DNA of 64,000 bases from assembly GCA_008694505.1 (NCBI GenBank), contig VZDJ01007755.1:5854936-5918935 (forward strand), in the 5' to 3' direction. The notes beneath the pieces were generated by a model that searched no databases, was not told the origin of the DNA, and saw only the letters and a program-made list of their open reading frames with translations. Positions 61,042 through 64,000 of the stretch are shown piece by piece (positions within the stretch are counted from its first letter, which is position 1; every line of letters begins with the position of its first letter). The translations under genes were made by a program, and so were the position numbers. This DNA is from Cyanoderma ruficeps. Lineage: Eukaryota; Chordata; Aves; Passeriformes; Timaliidae.

Positions 61042-61066
61042 TTCTCTCTCTATATATATATATATT
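61042..61066. repeat. (TC)n(TA)n compound microsatellite
   Basis: TCTCTCTC joined to about eight TA units. Confidence 0.9.
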
Positions 61067-63034
61067 TTAATAACAGAGCAGTGCCTTGGTAATGAGAAAT
61101 CTGACCATAATTTAATGTTCTTGAAATAATTTTGATAATAAAAAAATATGAGTAATGTTAAAAATACATGGAAAGATTTAAAGGTACATTGTGGAAAACA
61201 TATTTTTTGGAAAGCTATTTTTAGAGTATCAGACTGAAATTCAAGTTTCATGACATTTTCAACAACATGAATGTAAGAAATTAGTTATGAAGACCATTTT
61301 TTTAGTGAAGAGCCTTGTACCATGCAGTGCAAAGAACTGATGTTTTTCACTGATGTTTTTCCCCTGTGGATATAAAAGCAGGCATTGCTAATAGCACCAC
61401 CAGTAGCTAAGATTGTATGATTGTCTGACTTGTTGCATCTTTGCTGTAGTTACACATTTTGGGACCAAAAATTTCAACAGGCAGTCAGAAATATTTTTAT
61501 GGGAGCAGCGTTGGAGAATGAGGGTGGGGTGACAGTTTCTCCATGGTCTTGGAGAGAAAAATATTTTTTTCTGCCCTTCAAAATATTTCTGTGATTATTG
61601 GAGGGTGAAGATTTAAATCTCAGAGCTTTTGGAGCATGGACCCAACCTTTCACAAAAGGTTTTCCTGCACACGTGGCTTTAATGACACGCAGAGAATTTG
61701 CAGCTCTGTGTATATGTATGTCCAAACTCACCCAAGGAAGTGTGGAGGCTGTTTCACAAGCTGACTAGTCACAGTGATACCCTCTTGCCTTAAAAGCTAT
61801 GATCAGTCAAAATTCTTTGGGCTCATTAGCTGTGTTCTCCCAACAGAGAGAGGCTGCAGCCCCAACCCACAGGTGGGAGGTAGAGCTCTCTCTGCAGTGG
61901 TTTCTCCCAGAGAGGTCACAAAGCGCTGGTGTAGTCAGGGCCCCCTGAAGCTGTACTTTGATACTCAGATTTTTCCTTTCCTAAGTGCGTGACTTTGCCA
62001 TTTCAATGTTCTTTCTGTGCCGTGTTCACCACCTAAAGCAATGCTAGGCAACAGTCAGTGCTGCTCATTGCATAATCACTCAGAATCAAGGCTTTTGTCA
62101 GTTTGGCAGCATTAAATGTCACATAAACTTTGTACTTTTTGCTACACGAAATACATGCTTGTACTCTCTGCAACAGCTCTCTCATTTCCACAACGCATCC
62201 TCCCTTCAGTTCACACTTTTTATTCCTCACTACCTGGTTTGACTGCCACCTTAACTCTGCCTACAAAACAGCTTTAAAAGATAGCAGTAGAAAAATGGTT
62301 TCTGATGTCCGTGTAGGTGCAAGAAAAGCAGAGCATTAATGAGTGCAGTTTCTCAGTCTTTCCAGTGTCATTAGCCAAGCATGGATATCACACTGTGGAC
62401 ATAGTACCAGGTCACTTTTCAGCTCGTTTGGCATCCTGTGTATTTTCATCTGCTCCCACTACAGACCCTAACAAGAGGAGTCTGAGGTTTACCAGTGAGG
62501 TTAACTGCCTGAGTAGTTCTTCCCTGCCTTTTCCAAAAGATTATTCTAAATTGTGTTTTCAGGCACCACAGCATCAGTCTGCAAGCTTGTGATTTCTTCA
62601 CTCTCTGCTTCTACTTCTTAAAAATTTGCTCTGATTATTTTTTTCAGGGCCAAGAGTGGGGAAAAGTTTTCTCTGAATTTGCTAAAACTCCAGTTCACAG
62701 GAAGGTGTGACCCCATTTCTCAACAGCCTCAGATTAAAAAGCCATACAAATTTTCATTTTCCTCTTTCTTTTCAAATTGGGTTAAAGTCACACATTAAGT
62801 ACTGCTATATGAAGTCTTAAATGAATTAGGTTTTTTTCCACCCAGAGACTGGAGAATCCTCTGTCATATCTCTGGAGGTCATTAAATTTGCTAGGTGGGT
62901 ACAGGATGGTCAGTCTGTACCTTCTTTGAAGGCTTCCCATTGAGAACTCTTCCCACCTAATTGCAGGCAACAGCATTTCCTCCTTATTAAACTCCAAGCA
63001 CTGGGTACCAGTGCAAATTTGCAAATTACTTGGT

Positions 63035-63125
63035 GTCATTAACCTCGACTTTAGCAAGACTTTAGGCACAGTGGCATGTATTGTCCTTCTAGCAAATTGG
63101 AGAGGTTTTATTTGGAGTTTGTTTG
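63035..63125 (+). mobile_element. CR1 LINE reverse transcriptase fragment, short
   Basis: CCTCGACTTTAGCAAGACTTTAGGCACAGTGG translates as LDFSKTLGTV, matching the conserved DFSKAFDTV motif of CR1-type reverse transcriptases. GCAAATTGGAG follows at the expected distance. The edges are uncertain. Confidence 0.7.
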
Positions 63126-63930
63126 GAGTCCTTAGTTCTAATTTCAAAGTTTGCCCCTCTAAGCTATGAACAGGATCTGATCTTCCAAACTTACTTACCC
63201 CATGATTCTGTGGTATTTCTAGGTTAAGGTATGTATGCATCTCGAGTTGTTAGACTGTTCCTGCCCTGCCATGTTCCACACTTACTGTTGGCTGATCACT
63301 GGTTACTCAGGGCTTCAGGTTACAGCTTCCATTTAGAGCTGAAGCCTTTTGTCATCTTTATAATATGGCACAGGAATGGGCAGGAAGGTAAGGCTTATTT
63401 ATTATCTGCTTTGCTGCAAAACCCATATTGCGAGCATAAGTGACAGCAATAAACAAAAGAAAATAACCTGTTCAGACCAGGAGAAAATCTATACCACTAA
63501 TTCCCTGCATTGAACAGTTGTCCCAAGAATGAAGGATTTCCTTGTTATTAGGAAAGTGCCAGGTGAAGAGAAGTTATCAGAAAAGCTGCATTCCCTATTA
63601 GCTGCTACAGAATGCTGCACATGTGCAATGCATATTAATCCCACTTAGGTCCATCAGCTCAATTAAAACCTCCCCATTATTGAAATCTATAATAGGCACA
63701 GACAGGTATCTGAGCTTAGTAAAGAGTGCTCATTTATGCTGCTCACTGGAGAGCTCTCCAGTAGTGCTAGGTTATTTCTGTAAGGAAGTAAAAAAATTTT
63801 GCTGAATATCCAGAAATTTGAAAAATATTTGGAGATTATAACCAAGGCCAATGTTTGTTTGCAAGCGTTAGTGAGCAGCTAGTAGTATTACTGGATGCTT
63901 TGCAGATACTTCATCTGGGTTCTTGGTTGA

Positions 63931-63979
63931 GGTTTTTTTGTTTGGTTGGTTGGTTGGTTTTTTGTTGTATTTTTTGCTT
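63931..63979. repeat. G/T-only tract with (GGTT)n
   Basis: A purely G/T stretch with four to five GGTT units, flanked by T-runs. Confidence 0.85.
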
Positions 63980-64000
63980 TTGCCAATGCCACACTTTTAT

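Larger units (their letters stand above)
51415..64000 (-). other. CLVS1: CLVS1 upstream intron (partial)
   Basis: No further CLVS1 exon was found; the part encoding the N-terminus and first half of the CRAL-TRIO domain should lie beyond 64000. The segment holds a CpG-rich block near 52 kb, CR1 fragments at 53035, 54791 and 63035, a minisatellite at 58620 and several simple repeats. Other open frames, for example 55629-56012 and (minus strand) 62788-63240, have no recognisable similarity. Confidence 0.8.

Noticed and set aside
1..64000. Microbial defence system or other novel gene cluster
   Set aside because: All coding signal is explained by spliced ASPH and CLVS1 exons plus retroelement remnants; no operon-like runs of open frames exist.

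Overview
This window is vertebrate nuclear DNA, most likely from a bird. The evidence is GT-AG introns, two recognisable vertebrate genes in tail-to-tail order (ASPH then CLVS1), at least eight CR1 LINE fragments in both orientations (the dominant avian and other sauropsid retroposon), and three related ERV LTRs. There are no operons, CRISPR arrays or prokaryotic features. Crocodilians and turtles also carry CR1, so 'bird' is an inference.

Positions 1-27496 hold the 3' part of ASPH (aspartyl/asparaginyl beta-hydroxylase) on the + strand. Seven coding exons give 279 C-terminal residues ending at a TAG stop, in continuous frame across all junctions. They cover the end of the TPR region and the whole 2-oxoglutarate/Fe(II) oxygenase domain, with every catalytic residue I know intact. 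The introns hold a ~2.2 kb antisense CR1, two more CR1 fragments, three antisense LTRs and an A/C-only tract. The likely ASPH 3'UTR runs to a polyadenylation signal at 31567.

Positions about 31595-64000 hold the 3' part of CLVS1 (clavesin-1) on the - strand. Three coding exons are present: 51304-51414, 49957-50192 and the last one, 32740-32827. Together they give 144 residues from the second half of the CRAL-TRIO lipid-binding domain to the C-terminus. The 17.1 kb last intron carries CR1 fragments and a diverged direct duplication. The region above 51415 is upstream intron and contains a CpG-rich block, CR1 fragments and simple repeats.

The two genes converge. Their stop codons are 5.2 kb apart, and the candidate polyadenylation signals face each other about 35 bp apart near 31.6 kb. 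I found no novel biological system. The observations most worth checking are the facing gene ends, the LTR cluster, the duplicated segment at 41.6/42.7 kb and the intronic CpG block.
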